Shown here: positions 46,800 through 57,542 of the stretch, piece after piece
Layout: every line of letters starts with the position of its first letter
Position numbering within the stretch: position 1 is the stretch's first letter
Origin: Diphasiastrum complanatum
Lineage: Eukaryota > Streptophyta > Lycopodiopsida > Lycopodiales > Lycopodiaceae
DNA length: 64,000 nt
Assembly (NCBI GenBank): GCA_029204225.1
Contig: CM055095.1
Span: forward strand, 45,741,446-45,805,445
Reading direction: 5' to 3'
The notes under the pieces: model-generated
The model's input: only the letters and a program-made list of their open reading frames with translations
What the model was told of the DNA's origin: nothing
Database searches by the model: none
Translations under genes and position numbers: made by a program

Positions 46800-49700
46800 A
46801 ATTTTTGAGTAGATTTGGTTGTGGAAAGGTTCTCTTTCCTATCTACTACAAGCTGCAATTTTGTTGAATCTTCTCATAGCGAAAGGGCTGTGGGATTTGG
46901 TCAATGGTGATGAGGAAAGGCCTCCGTCTTTGGCACCTCCTACACCTCGTGGATCATCATCTTCTACATCTTCGGAAGAACAAAAGAAGTGGGATAGAAG
47001 GGATGCACAAGCACATTCTATGGTTGCTCTTGTAGTGAAAAGATCTATCTTACCTCATATTAGGTCTTGTAAGACATCTAAAAGTGCGTGGGATACACTT
47101 TATACTATGTATAGAGTAAAAAATTCAGCAAGAGTGGTGTATCTTAGAAATCAGCTTTCTTCGAGGATGCTCAATTTGTTTCCATTACTCTCAACTCATT
47201 ACTTTCATCTCATCTTCCATTTGTTTCATCTTTGAGTATCTCTCTTAGGGGACAACAACTCTCCTTTGATGAACTTGTTGGGCTGCTTCTTCAAGAGGGG
47301 CACTCTTGATTATTGTTTCGGGAACAATGCATGTTGGCTTATTCATTATGGATACCTATGAGCGACGAATTCCCTCTACATGTCTTGTTGCTTCTACATC
47401 ACAATCATTGGAGTTGGCTGAATTGTTGCACGCAAGGTTTGGGCATCTCAACTTTGCAAGTTTGAAGAAGCTGAAGACATTTAATATGGTAGAAGACATT
47501 CCTACTATTGAGCAGCCGGAAGGGCATGTATGCGAGGGGTGCATACTTGGAAAGTTTCAAAGGAAACCTTTTCCAATTGATGGAACTATAAGGGTTCTTG
47601 ATAAATTTGATTTGGTTCATAGTGATGTTTGTGGTCCAATGAGGACCGAATCCATTGGAAAGTGCATCTATTTTGTGACTTTTATTGATGACTTTTCGTT
47701 TTACATGGATCTAGCCTATGAAGGCTAAATCGAAAGTTTTTCAACGTTTCAAAGATTTTCTAGCAATGGTGGAAAATCAGTTTGGGCATTCTTTGAAGAC
47801 CCTACGCACCGATCGAGGAGGGGAATACATTAAGAATACGTTCGGTGCATTTCTTCGAGAAAAGGGAATTCTACATCAAATGACAACTCCCTATACGCCT
47901 CAACAAAATGGTGTTGCCGAGTGAAAGAATCGCACACTGATGGAGATGGCCCGTTGCATGCTCAAAGCAAAGGGGCTGCCTCACAAGTTTTGGGCTGAAG
48001 CGCTTATAACGGCAGCATACATAAGCAATCGTTGTCCTACTAAAGCATTGAAAGTATTAACTCCTTATGAAGTTTGGTATGGAAAGAAGCCTACAATCTC
48101 TCACTTTCGCATTTTTGGTTGTACGGCTTATGCTTTTGTTTCAAATAAACTTCGTACAAAGCTTGAGGATGAAGGAGTTAAATGCGTTTTTGTTGGCTAT
48201 AGTAGTGAAAGCAAAGGCTATAGGCTGTTCAATTTGAGCACTAATAAGATTATTGTTAGTCGTGATGTGCATTTTGATGAAAAGAATTCATTGGATGTGT
48301 CCCCAACTCATATCTTGAAGGGGGACAGCCCACATAGTGTGAATGTTGAAGTTTTTCCAGATTTGGTACCATCTTCTATTGCTGGAGATAAGGGGCAGCA
48401 ATCAACCAGTTTTGACCTGCCCAACACCTCATCAAGTTTAGAGCCTAATGTTCATCAAGAACCGCCCATTGTTGCTCATAATCAGCCTGCAGGAACTGTT
48501 GGACAGCAAGGACCAATTTTGGAAGATCTTGGACAGCCAAGTGCGGTGTCGGAGGATCTTGGACAGCAAATTGTAAGAAGAGACATGGCTGTTGACAGCC
48601 CAAAACAGTCCCACGGTGGCTGTTGTCGACTTTGCGGGACAGCAAAGTAAGTTCATTTTATGATGGAAAGACACTTGCCTCTACAAAATCAGTGGACTAT
48701 GCTGATTTTTCAGATTTTGCTCTTACATCCCATGGAGATGTTGCAGAAGAACCTGTTTTCTATGAGCAGGCCAAGGGAGTAAAATGTTGGGAGGATGCGA
48801 TGCAAGATGAGTATGACTCACTTATGAAGAACCAGATTTGGGTTCTTGTTGATCTTCCTCATGGGAAGAAGGCAATTGGTTCTAAATGGGTATACAAAAT
48901 CAAGTATAAGGCAGATGGTAACATTGAAAGGTATAAGGCAAGGCTCGTTGCCAAAGGCTATGCTCAGCAAAAGGGGATTGATTATGAGGAGACTTTTTCT
49001 CCTACTGCTCTACCGTGAGGGTAGTAACCTCTTTGACTGCCCACTTTGGTTGGCGTTTGCGGCAACTTGACATAAAGACAGCATTCCTCAATGGTGATCT
49101 CGATGAGGAAGTGTACCTTCAACAACCTGCTGGTTTTTTGGTTGAAGGCCAAGAAGATAAAGTTTGTCTTCTCAAGAAGGCACTTTATGGACTGAAGCAA
49201 GCCCCGAGGATGTGGTATCAAAAGATACATGCCTACTTTTGTGATCGAGGGTTTACTAATAGTCCTAGCGAATTCACTCTTTATATCAAGTATACTTCAG
49301 ATTATATCATCATTATTTTGCTTTATGTTGATGATATTATTATTACGGGAAGTAATGAGCAGCAGATTGATGCCGTAATACTTGATCTTGGTATGGTTTT
49401 TAAAACCTCAGATTTAGGCCTATTGCACTTTTATCTTGGTCTTGAATTTGTAAAAGAAGGGGTTGGAATTTTCATCTCTCAAAAACGCTACATTGGGCAG
49501 ATTTTGAAGCGGTTCAAGATGGAAGATTGCAAGCCGGTTGCTACACCTATGGAGACAGGTCTGAAATTAAGTAGTCAAGGTGATAGTGAATCATTTGACA
49601 CTGCTTTATATTGTCAAGCTATTGGCTGTCTCATTTACCTATGTAATTCAAGACCGGACATTTCTTATAGTGTCTCACTCATGAGTCAATTCATGCATGC

Positions 49701-50262
49701 CCTGATGACATCACATTGGAAAGCGTTGAAGAGGATCTTTCGATACTTCAAGGAACAAGAAGTCATGGACTGGTTTTTCCTGCTTGTGATGATGCATGTT
49801 TGGTTGGTTTTAGTGACTCGGATTGGGGTGGAGATCAAGACACTAGACGCTCTACAAGTGGACATTGCTTTTTCTATGGAAATTCTGCAATGTCGTGGTC
49901 AATTAAAAAGCAGCCCACTGTTGCTACTTCTTCTAGTGAGGCAGAATATAGAGCGATATTTTCAGTCACAACAGAGTGTTTATGGCTGAGAAGACTACTT
50001 GTTGACATGAAGTTTGGCGAGCCCTCAGCCACTCTTATCTTGAGTGATAGTCAAAGTGCTATTGCCATTGCACGGAATCTTGTTTTTCATGTGAGGACGA
50101 AGCAAATTGAGATCCATTATCACTTTGTTCGGGAGAGACTTCATGATGGCGACATTTTACTTGAATATTGCAGACCTCTTCACTAAGGCGTTGCCTAGAG
50201 TCAGATTTGAAGCTTTATGCAAAGCTTTAAATTTGATACCACGTGTTGGTTTTGTTACATAG
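46800..50262 (+). pseudogene. Ty1/copia gag-pol in the chimeric element
   Basis: Gag (about 46815-47288) has K-G-L-W-D-L-V-N-G-D and S-A-W-D-T-L. It then passes at about 47300 straight to the pre-integrase region (H-A-R-F-G-H-L-N, 47430), so the zinc knuckle and protease are missing. Integrase: C-E-G-C-x-L-G-K, H-S-D-V-C-G-P, D-R-G-G-E-Y and P-Q-Q-N-G-V-A-E then TGA at 47922. RT (48750-49750) has A-F-L-N-G-D-L-D-E-E-V-Y and Y-V-D-D. RNase H has S-S-S-E-A-E-Y and S-D-S-Q-S-A. The end A-D-L-F-T-K-A-L-P leads to TAG at 50260. Frameshifts near 47710, 48650, 49018 and 49750. Confidence 0.9.
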
Positions 50263-50299
50263 TGAAGATTTCAGTTTTTGCATTGTCATTTAAGGAGGG

Positions 50300-50749
50300 T
50301 GTTAGAAATAAATGACTATGCTAAAGTTAATCCATAGGTTACTTTGACCCAAAAGGTCGAGATTTGTGTAACCATGGGTATTTAGTTATTTAGGCCATCT
50401 TAAGTGTGTCTTAAGTTCAGTTGGACCCAATTTTGGTCATGTACTGACTCGTGGGTCCTTAGGGGTCTAATTTTGTTTAGGGCCCCCTATCTTGACTTTT
50501 GGGGATGCCCTACATTTAGTAAGTGGTTAACCTTAGGGTTTGGTGGCATTTGTTCACATCCATGTAGAGTACTTAGATGCTCATTGTGTATTCCATTTTT
50601 ACAGTTTGGCTAAGCATTGCTCTCCATTGCTCTTGTTGTTGTTTTCTCTCTCTCTCTCTTACAGTTGGGCGCCCAGCCTCTTCTCTCTTGTTTCTTGTGG
50701 AGATTGATTGATAACTAGATCTTGGTGACTTGACTCTTGCTTTCCTACA
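50300..50749 (+). repeat. Inner copia LTR (450 bp)
   Basis: TGTTAGAAATAAATG...TTTCCTACA, preceded by the purine tract AAGGAGGG and followed directly by a second primer-binding site. No partner LTR exists at the 5' side, where a 144-bp LTR of the other type is found. Confidence 0.85.
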
Positions 50750-50873
50750 TGGTATCAGAGCCAAGTTAGACCTAACAGTTCATGGTGTCAAAGCCATGGT
50801 TAGGTGGCCCAAGTTGTGGGACAGGTGACAACTAGGACCCCAACCAAGTGTGGCTTGAGGGCTTGAGGGGGGG
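50750..50873 (+). mobile_element. Internal segment of the miniature element
   Basis: 124 bp from PBS 2 (TGGTATCAGAGCC) to the polypurine tract GAGGGGGGG. It is non-coding, as in TRIM elements. Confidence 0.7.
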
Positions 50874-51017
50874 TGTTGGAATATCAATCCACACTCTAGA
50901 GAGAACTATCAAACAGGGCAGATAGCTCAGCGGTAAAGCATCCCATTCGATATGAGGGAGGTCCTAGGTTCGAATCCTAGTCTGTCCATCCATATTATGA
51001 TTTATGGATTTCTAACA
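50874..51017 (+). repeat. TRIM-type 3' LTR (144 bp) with tRNA-like core
   Basis: TGTTGGAATATC...TTTCTAACA; canonical TG...CA ends; followed by the TATCT duplication. Confidence 0.95.
50916..50987 (+). tRNA. tRNA-like sequence inside the 3' LTR
   Basis: Same 72-nt layout as 46035. Here the acceptor is GGGCAGA/TCTGTCC, with better pairing than in the 5' copy, and the T-arm CTAGG/CCTAG is perfect, but one D-stem pair is lost (GCTC/AAGC). Anticodon loop region ATTCGATATGA. The fold is kept although the two copies differ at several sites. Confidence 0.65.
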
Positions 51018-51754
51018 TATCTTGCCTCTAGCCTGAGCGTGCTATTACAGGACTTTCAGGGCTTGAAGACAGAATTACACATGGTTAAAACGGAGATGTC
51101 TACTCTCAAAGAAGCCAACGCCAAGCTGCATCAAGAAATGGATCTTCTGAGAAAAGAACTCAAATCTCAGCCTCTTCTTGCTACACCTGAACCATCGCAC
51201 AAACTTAATTGGAAGACAAAATTGAGAAGCAGAAAGAGGAAACTCTTTCGTGGGCAGCCATTATCAAAAAGGTAACACACCAAGTGCCCCTATTCCCTCA
51301 GTTATTTCAGCTACTCTTTCGGAAGAGAGATCGGGAGCAAAAAGCATACAATACTCGAGTAAGGGGCATCGCAAACACTCAAAATGCTCTTGAAGAAGCA
51401 AAAGGTTTCCTTGAAAGTACACTTGGGCATCACAATAGAGATTTAGATTCGGCATGGAGAACAACCTGAGATAATGCTACCCTCATCATCCGTTTTACAT
51501 CCTTGGAGGGCCGTCGCGATGCTTTGCACTGTAGAGCCAAGCTACGTGGTTCTCAAATATATATGGAAGATGATCTTACGTACATACAGGTTGAGGAAAG
51601 GCGTAAGGCCTTCCAAGAAGCTAGAGCGATTGGCAGACATGTTATCTACAGGGATGGTCGAATCCGATACATTGATAATACGTCCAAGGATGCTGAGAAA
51701 TAGGGAATTGGGGCGCCCGGTATTGGGAGCATACTGGGGCCCCATCTACGCCGC

Positions 51755-54700
51755 TTGCAGATTGGAGTTTGGAATTGTAACAGCATACACTCATCGTCCA
51801 TTGCTGGTGATCTACTTGACTTCATTGGTGAGAGAGATTTATTACTTTTCATGGAGACTCATGAGAGTCAGGAGGGAGATTTACCGACTTTTCCAGGATA
51901 CAGATGGGACTATCGACAGGAGATGAGATCTGCTAGTGGGAGAGGTTCTAGTGGGGTCGCTTGCCTATATAGAGAGTCACTGCATCCTGTTTTTGAGTTC
52001 ATCAGCCATGATGAACACTCACGGTACATTTGGTTCCGCATTGACGGTTATAGCGTTGGTTCTGACAGAGACATCTTTGTTGCAGCTTGTTATTTCCCTC
52101 CAGTATCTCTTTCCTTTGTAGAGGGTATGGGTTCACCCTACATTGATCTTTCTACAGATATTATCAGATATGCAGAGCGAGGCTACATTTTTCTCATTGG
52201 TGACTTTAATGTCAGGACAGTTTCACGGCAGACTGATTTTTATGATTCTATGGACCAGCTTCGTATACGTGCCCTTGATGGAGATGACTTGTGTGTTACG
52301 ACATTTTGGGCCCCATTACCACTTATGGAGAATACTTGCTGCAATTAGGTGAAGCTCACAAGTTGGCCATTCTTAATGGTTTAACTTGTTGGCCCGACTC
52401 GGGCAAATATACCTACCATACCCACAGTGGCGGCCATAGTGTTGTTGATTACCTTATGGGATCACCATCAACCATCTCACTCATCCATGATTTTTGTATA
52501 TCTCCTACCACTCTTTCTGATCATTCCTTCCTTTCCTTTAGTCTTGGTACTACTTCTTTGCCTCGACAGTTCTCACCTCCACCTTTATCTCGTGCACCCA
52601 AATACATCTTTGACCATTCACTTGCACCTACCTATCAGCACTCACTCTCCCCTCTGCTCCACATTTTCCCACATCATAGCCCGCTTGAAGAGCAAGCTTA
52701 CTTCCTTACCACAGCACTCCATACGGCTGCCGCTGCCTCCTTCCCTTCTAGACCCCATCATAACAAAAAGAACAACAATCCTAGACCGGTGCGCCCACCT
52801 TGGTATGACGATGAGTGTCGTTCCCAGCATCACCTTGTCGCACATGCTCACATACACACCCCTCATCTCTTGCAACCCACTCGTCGTTTCTTTACCCCGC
52901 TTACTTCGTCGTAAGAAACGGGCTAATGATAGCCTGGAAGAGCGACGACTTATTGGTCTTCCCTATAGTTCTTCCACAGGGGCATTCTAGCATGAGTTCA
53001 TTCCCCGTGCTCCACCTCTGCTCCTTGATGACTTGCGCATTTGGACTGAGTATGCCACTGCTTTATATACCATCGATACCGATACACCTATTTCCATTTC
53101 CCCTAGACCTCCTGAGTTTACCTTCTTCACCTCTGATATGGTCCACAACGCCATCAAGAAAATGAACACCAATAAAGCCAAGGGTATTGATGACCTTGAT
53201 TCCGAGCTTTTAATCCATGCTACGGATTTACTATCACCTCTCCTAGCCACTCTACTCAATCAAGTCGTTGTCTCCGGTTTTCCTTCTTCTTGGTGCACCA
53301 ACATCATCCATCCCATAAACAAAAATGGTGATCCCAAGAATCCTAGTAACTATCGGACTCTTATGATTGGGCACGTTATCACGAAGCTGTATGGCATTAT
53401 TCTTCAGTCAACTATCAATACCGAGTCAGAGACCAGGAGATTGCATGCTATGGGCCAGGCTGGATTTAGAGCTCACTATTCTAACACAGATCATATCTTT
53501 ACTCTCAGAGCCATTATCGAGGAAGCTCGGCACCGGCGAGAGTGAGTCTATTGCTGCTTCGTTGACTTCAAGAAAGCCTTTGACTCTGTCCCACGCTCCT
53601 TACTCATCCAGTGGATACGAGACCTTGGTTTTTCTGATGACACAGTCCTAGAAGTGATGGCACTTTACGAGAGAGTAATGGGATATTTCCAGAGTGACAG
53701 AGGTATCTCAGAGCAGATCATGAGCACTATTGGGGTGAAGCAGGGATGTTACCTCTCCCCTACACTTTTTGAATTATATATTGATGAGTTGGAGAGAGTT
53801 ATTGAGCAGTGCGGTGGTTCTGGTTGCAGACTTGGTGACATCTTGATCGCTATTCTTCTTTATGCAGATGATGTGGTTCTACTTTCACCTACTCGAGAGG
53901 GGTTACAGAGACAGATTGATTGTCTTCATGATTTTTGTTCCAAATGGGGCCTAGAGGTGAACATTTTGAAGACCAAAGTGATGGTCTTCAACACTTCCAG
54001 GAGCTTTATGTTGAGATAGGAGTTCCTTTTTGACAGTCGGCCGTTAGAGATTGTTCCATCCTACACTTACCTGGGCACACTTTTTGCTAGTCCCATATTT
54101 AGTATGAGACAGGTAGCTTCTGGTAGACTTGGGAAAGGCCATGCTTCCCTTGCCCAGATGGAGAGATTTTGCTTCCGTAAGTCTATTCGAGATGCCTCGA
54201 GTAAGTGTCCGCGTTTTTACACCATCGTTTCTCCTACAGCGCTATATGCATCAACTGCATGGTGTACGGGCCTCACTTCATCTGACTGGGCCAGTATCTC
54301 GAGACTACAGATTGCTATGCTTTCACGCATGATTCGGGCTAAGCCTTCAGTACCACACCAGATCATCCTTGCTGAGTTTGCGGTTCCGCCCATGTACCTT
54401 GATGCCTTACTCCAGCTCATCACATATATTCAGCGCGTCAAGGCGTTCCAGTCCTCTGGGCAGAGATATACTCGGGCTGCTCTCATTTCATCTCAGCGTC
54501 TTCACAGTCAGGGCTACCATGTGGCTTGGTTCTCTCAGACCTCCAGACTTCTTAGCACACTCGGTATCTCTATCACCGCTCTTCCTTCTGGTACCCACGA
54601 CTACATCAGACGGTTCATTTATAGAGCTTACCTTGAGCGAGCCTGGCATGGCCAGTTGGGTGTCAAACCCGACTTTTATCGACTCCATTTTTTGGAGACA

Positions 54701-55393
54701 GATGTATCAGGGTCCCCACTTCTACCACTTTACCTACGTTGTGGATTATCACACGGTCTAAGATTCATATTGGGTCAGCTCCGTGTCTCTTCACACCAGC
54801 TTGAGATTGAGATTGGTCGGTTTCAGGGTACTCCACGAGAGGACAGGATCTGCCAGCAGTGTTCCCTAGGTGCAGTAGAGACTGAGGAGCATTTTATTTT
54901 TATTTGCCAAGCTTATTATGAGATTCGTGGGAGATACTATTGCTTGTTCAAGGATACACCATTTACACTGTGTTCAATTGTTACCTATGAGGATCCACGT
55001 TGTGTTGCACTTATGCTCCGAGAAATGTTTCTATTACGACGGGATCTACAACCTCGGCGTCAGATTGCTCCTGACACACAGCTTCAGATTACCTCCTTTT
55101 TCTCTAGACGACGTTCACGACCAGTCCCAGATTTAGATGATGATGACGAGGATGAGGACACGACTTCCCACAGAGATCAGAGACAGCGCACTTCCCAGAA
55201 TTACCCAGCAGCTAGACCTCTTCGTCCTACCATGAGGAGACGACCCTCTTACATTCGACATCGGCACCATATCTCAGTCTCACTACCCACTGCAACTTGT
55301 ATTACATCTTTTTTCAGTAGTAGCAGCAGCAGTAGACGTTTTTCATACGCTCCCAGATGGTACACATACTTGATATGTACTTATTTTGTCTTA
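51755..55393 (+). pseudogene. LINE-B ORF2: APE endonuclease, RT, zinc knuckle, two PIP-like motifs
   Basis: Endonuclease 51755-52560: W-N-C-N-S-I, M-E-T-H, G-D-F-N-V-R-T, V-V-D-Y-L and S-D-H-S-F, as in APE-type LINE nucleases, with a frameshift near 52340. RT 53033-54020: K-A-K-G-I-D-D-L, F-V-D-F-K-K-A-F-D, G-V-K-Q-G-C, Y-A-D-D-V-V. TGA at 53543 and TAG at 54017 (Gln in LINE-A and LINE-E). Thumb and C terminus 54104-55390: C-x2-C...E-E-H-F-I-F-I-C, PIP-like QLQITSFFSRRR (55079), Asp/Glu run, second C-I-T-S-F-F near 55300. It nicks target DNA and primes reverse transcription on it. Confidence 0.88.
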
Positions 55394-55394
55394 T

Positions 55395-55408
55395 ATGCCT
55401 TTTGGCAT
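55395..55408 (+). other. LINE-B 3' hairpin ATGCC-TTTT-GGCAT
   Basis: Same hairpin and same downstream text (GGAAAAGACATTAATAAAGCTTTC) as LINE-A. Confidence 0.75.
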
Positions 55409-55426
55409 GGAAAAGACATTAATAAA

Positions 55427-55544
<118 letters not shown>

Positions 55545-55602
55545 CATCCATATAATTCTAATTCTCTCTCTCTCGTGCCATCTCTCCCGCGCTGCTACCT
55601 CT

Positions 55603-56647
55603 ATGCGCAAAGCTAAGCATGGGGGCAGTGCACGCTCCCCCTCCCTCCCCGATGTTCCATCCTCCTTGTCTAGCACCCCTCACCCGGGACAGCAACCTAC
55701 ACCACAGCAGGTTGCGCAACCTGATGCGCAGCTTGCGCAACCTGATGCGCAGCTTGATGCATTTGCGCCTGCTTCTGCTCAGTGCTGTGGCTCTAATCCT
55801 GTAGTCACTCCTTCGCATCTAGATCCCTTTTCCCTAACCCTCCAGCCCAATGTTCACACAGCTCTAACAGCCCAAACACCTGCATCGGGAACGCCTGGAT
55901 GGCAAAACGGCTTGACATTTTTCCAGGAAATACAATTTCTTCTAAGTACGGTGGCTCGACTTCAGGAACACATTGGGAAACTTCAAGCGAAAGTGGATAA
56001 ACAGGAGCAGCAGATCGACTACATTATTCAATATCGCGACTCCACCGACGTACCGCATATTCAAAACATGGACAAAATTTTGGCGGATATTCAAAGTCAA
56101 ATCAACAGCCAAGCTGCCACCGTTGCATCCATCCAGGATGTTGAGGACCAGAACGACCAAGATCAGCCCCAACCGCACACGAAAACAAGGGCCGATGTTC
56201 TCAAACATCAAGGTAACATAGCTCCCATTTCATTTATATCAGCTACTTTCAACGAGAATCAATTACGGGAACAAAAAGCCTTAAATGTTCGTGTACATGG
56301 ACTGCCTTAAATGCAAGATGCTATAGGGGAAGCCAGGAAATTTCTGACGGATATGCTCCACCATCATGATACCAACTTGTTGGTGTGCCAAAAAGGATGT
56401 GGAAACCCTAGTTATCCGCCTCTCATCAACAAAACATAGGCGAGATGCAATCCGTCAGCGGGCCACGTTAAAGGGTACTCAAATCTTCCTGGATGAAGAC
56501 CTAACTTACGTACAGGTGGAAGAACAGAAGAAGGCCCGCTAGCGAGCAAAAGACATGGGCAAACGTCTCATCTATAGAGACGGGAGAATGCGCTTCGTGG
56601 AAATTAAAAAAGAAATCGAGAAAGTAGAAGTAGAGTCAGAGAAATGA
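55603..56647 (+). pseudogene. LINE-C ORF1 (L1-ORF1p-like)
   Basis: Start M-R-K-A-K-H-G-G. The N terminus is Pro/Gln-rich with a repeated Q-P-D-A-Q-L motif. A coiled coil follows (H-I-G-K-L-Q-A-K-V-D-K-Q-E-Q-Q, about 55960-56020), then R-V-H-G-L. TAA near 56308. The C-terminal domain is readable in a shifted frame: G-T-Q-I-F-L-D-E-D-L-T-Y-V-Q-V-E-E, a TAG near 56539, and Y-R-D-G-R-M-R-F, ending at a TGA at about 56645. These blocks match LINE-B ORF1. It would bind RNA; now inactive. Confidence 0.78.
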
Positions 56648-56779
56648 GGAGGGTTCAGTTGATTTATGCCATGTTTCCTGAACTATCTTGCCTCATAGGA
56701 TTTAAATAGTATTTTCCTAGTTAATAGTTTGGTTTTATGATGACGGCACTGACCCGTCTTGGTGAAACATACGTGATAT

Positions 56780-56792
56780 ATGCCTATGGCAT
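56780..56792 (+). other. LINE-C 3' hairpin ATGCC-TAT-GGCAT
   Basis: Same stem as in the other copies with a 3-nt loop in place of TTTT. Confidence 0.7.
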
Positions 56793-56823
56793 GGAAAAGA
56801 CATAAAACAAGCTTTCTTTCTTT

Positions 56824-57402
56824 CTCGCCAGCAGGACCTGTTGGGTGATATCAGCCCCTAGCCCTAGATTACCTCCTTTTCCTCAAGGAGACGTTCCAGA
56901 GCATACATTGAGAATCATACACTATCTAAGGATGAGTTTGATATCCCTTTCCATGATCGACAGCGTGATCAGAGGCAATGTTTACCCATACGCACGAGAG
57001 TTGTTCAGAGACCTCGGAGACGACGACCTTCTCCATCATCTTCAGCATCATCCACAGTACCAGGAGCATCTATCATGTCCTACTTCAGTAGAGCTCCAAC
57101 TCTACCAGGACCTATATTTGACTTTGTATAGTTCATGACTCTGACTAGTATATCATTTTATCACGATATCTGCTCATTTATGCAGAGAGCCTTTCCAGTT
57201 TTAAGGTTTCACTTAGATTTCATTGAGTTTCTATCAAAACACAATTAGATGTTTTCAGAGACTAGTTTCTTTTGAGTTTTTGTTTTTTTGGAGACATGTT
57301 TATTCCATGCTCCTACATAGACTATCACACTTGACATGTACTATTTGGTCTTATATGCTTTTTAGCATTCAAGGACACTAAAGATTTCTTCTTTCTTCTT
57401 CT

Positions 57403-57450
<48 letters not shown>
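56824..57450 (+). mobile_element. LINE-D: severely 5'-truncated LINE
   Basis: Holds only the ORF2 C terminus: a decayed first PIP-like motif (56859-56880, with both glutamines now TAG), basic tracts R-R-R-R-P-S and a second motif I-M-S-Y-F near 57088. Then 3' UTR, hairpin ATGCT-TTTT-AGCAT (57355-57368) and a CT tail to 57450. It starts directly after LINE-C's tail. Confidence 0.8.
57355..57368 (+). other. LINE-D 3' hairpin with compensatory pair
   Basis: ATGCT/AGCAT instead of ATGCC/GGCAT: both sides of the inner pair changed, keeping the stem. Confidence 0.75.
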
Positions 57451-57453
<3 letters not shown>

Positions 57454-57542
57454 TGACATTCTCTGGAGTTTTTGCATCATCGCCCTAAAATTCCCACCAT
57501 GAACCTGTTTCGTATTAACAAAGGTCCAGGAGATTACATGCT

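Larger units (their letters stand above)
45993..51017 (+). mobile_element. Chimeric LTR element: tRNA-bearing TRIM plus Ty1/copia
   Basis: Outer LTRs of 144 bp (45993-46136 and 50874-51017), flanked by an exact TATCT duplication (45988-45992 and 51018-51022). Order inside: PBS 1 (46137), copia gag-pol (to 50262), purine tract AAGGAGGG, a complete second-type LTR (50300-50749), PBS 2 (50750), 124 bp, purine tract ending GAGGGGGGG, outer LTR. So a 412-bp miniature element (LTR-124 bp-LTR) seems to contain a copia internal region plus one copia LTR, joined at the shared PBS. The 5' LTR starts TC instead of TG. The structure is visible; the mechanism is inferred. Confidence 0.85.
45524..51703 (+). 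pseudogene. LINE-B ORF1 (L1-ORF1p-like), interrupted
   Basis: Part 1 (45540-45992; start M-A-P-L-R-K-K-A-S-P) is a Pro/Ser/Ala-rich disordered N terminus. Part 2 resumes at 51018 with a coiled coil (M-S-T-L-K-E-A-N-A-K-L-H-Q-E, 51090-51160). It continues through shifted frames to an RNA-binding-like C terminus (51480-51703), with D-D-L-T-Y-I-Q-V-E-E-R-R-K-A-F and Y-R-D-G-R-I-R-Y, similar in plan to the L1 ORF1p C-terminal domain. The two parts are not in the same frame across the insertion. The equivalent protein in LINE-C shares the same blocks. It would bind LINE RNA. Confidence 0.75.
55560..56823 (+). mobile_element. LINE-C: short ORF1-only LINE copy
   Basis: Starts right after LINE-B's microsatellite. 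ORF1 (55603-56647) is followed by only about 130 bp of 3' UTR, the hairpin (56780-56792), CATAAAACAAGC and a (CTTT)n tail. There is no trace of ORF2. It is thus an internally deleted or half-LINE form with both family ends. Confidence 0.8.

Noticed and set aside
46035-50987. The two tRNA-like sequences as ordinary functional tRNA genes
   Set aside because: The anticodon arm is two nucleotides too long with no standard anticodon loop, and both sit at the same place inside LTRs.
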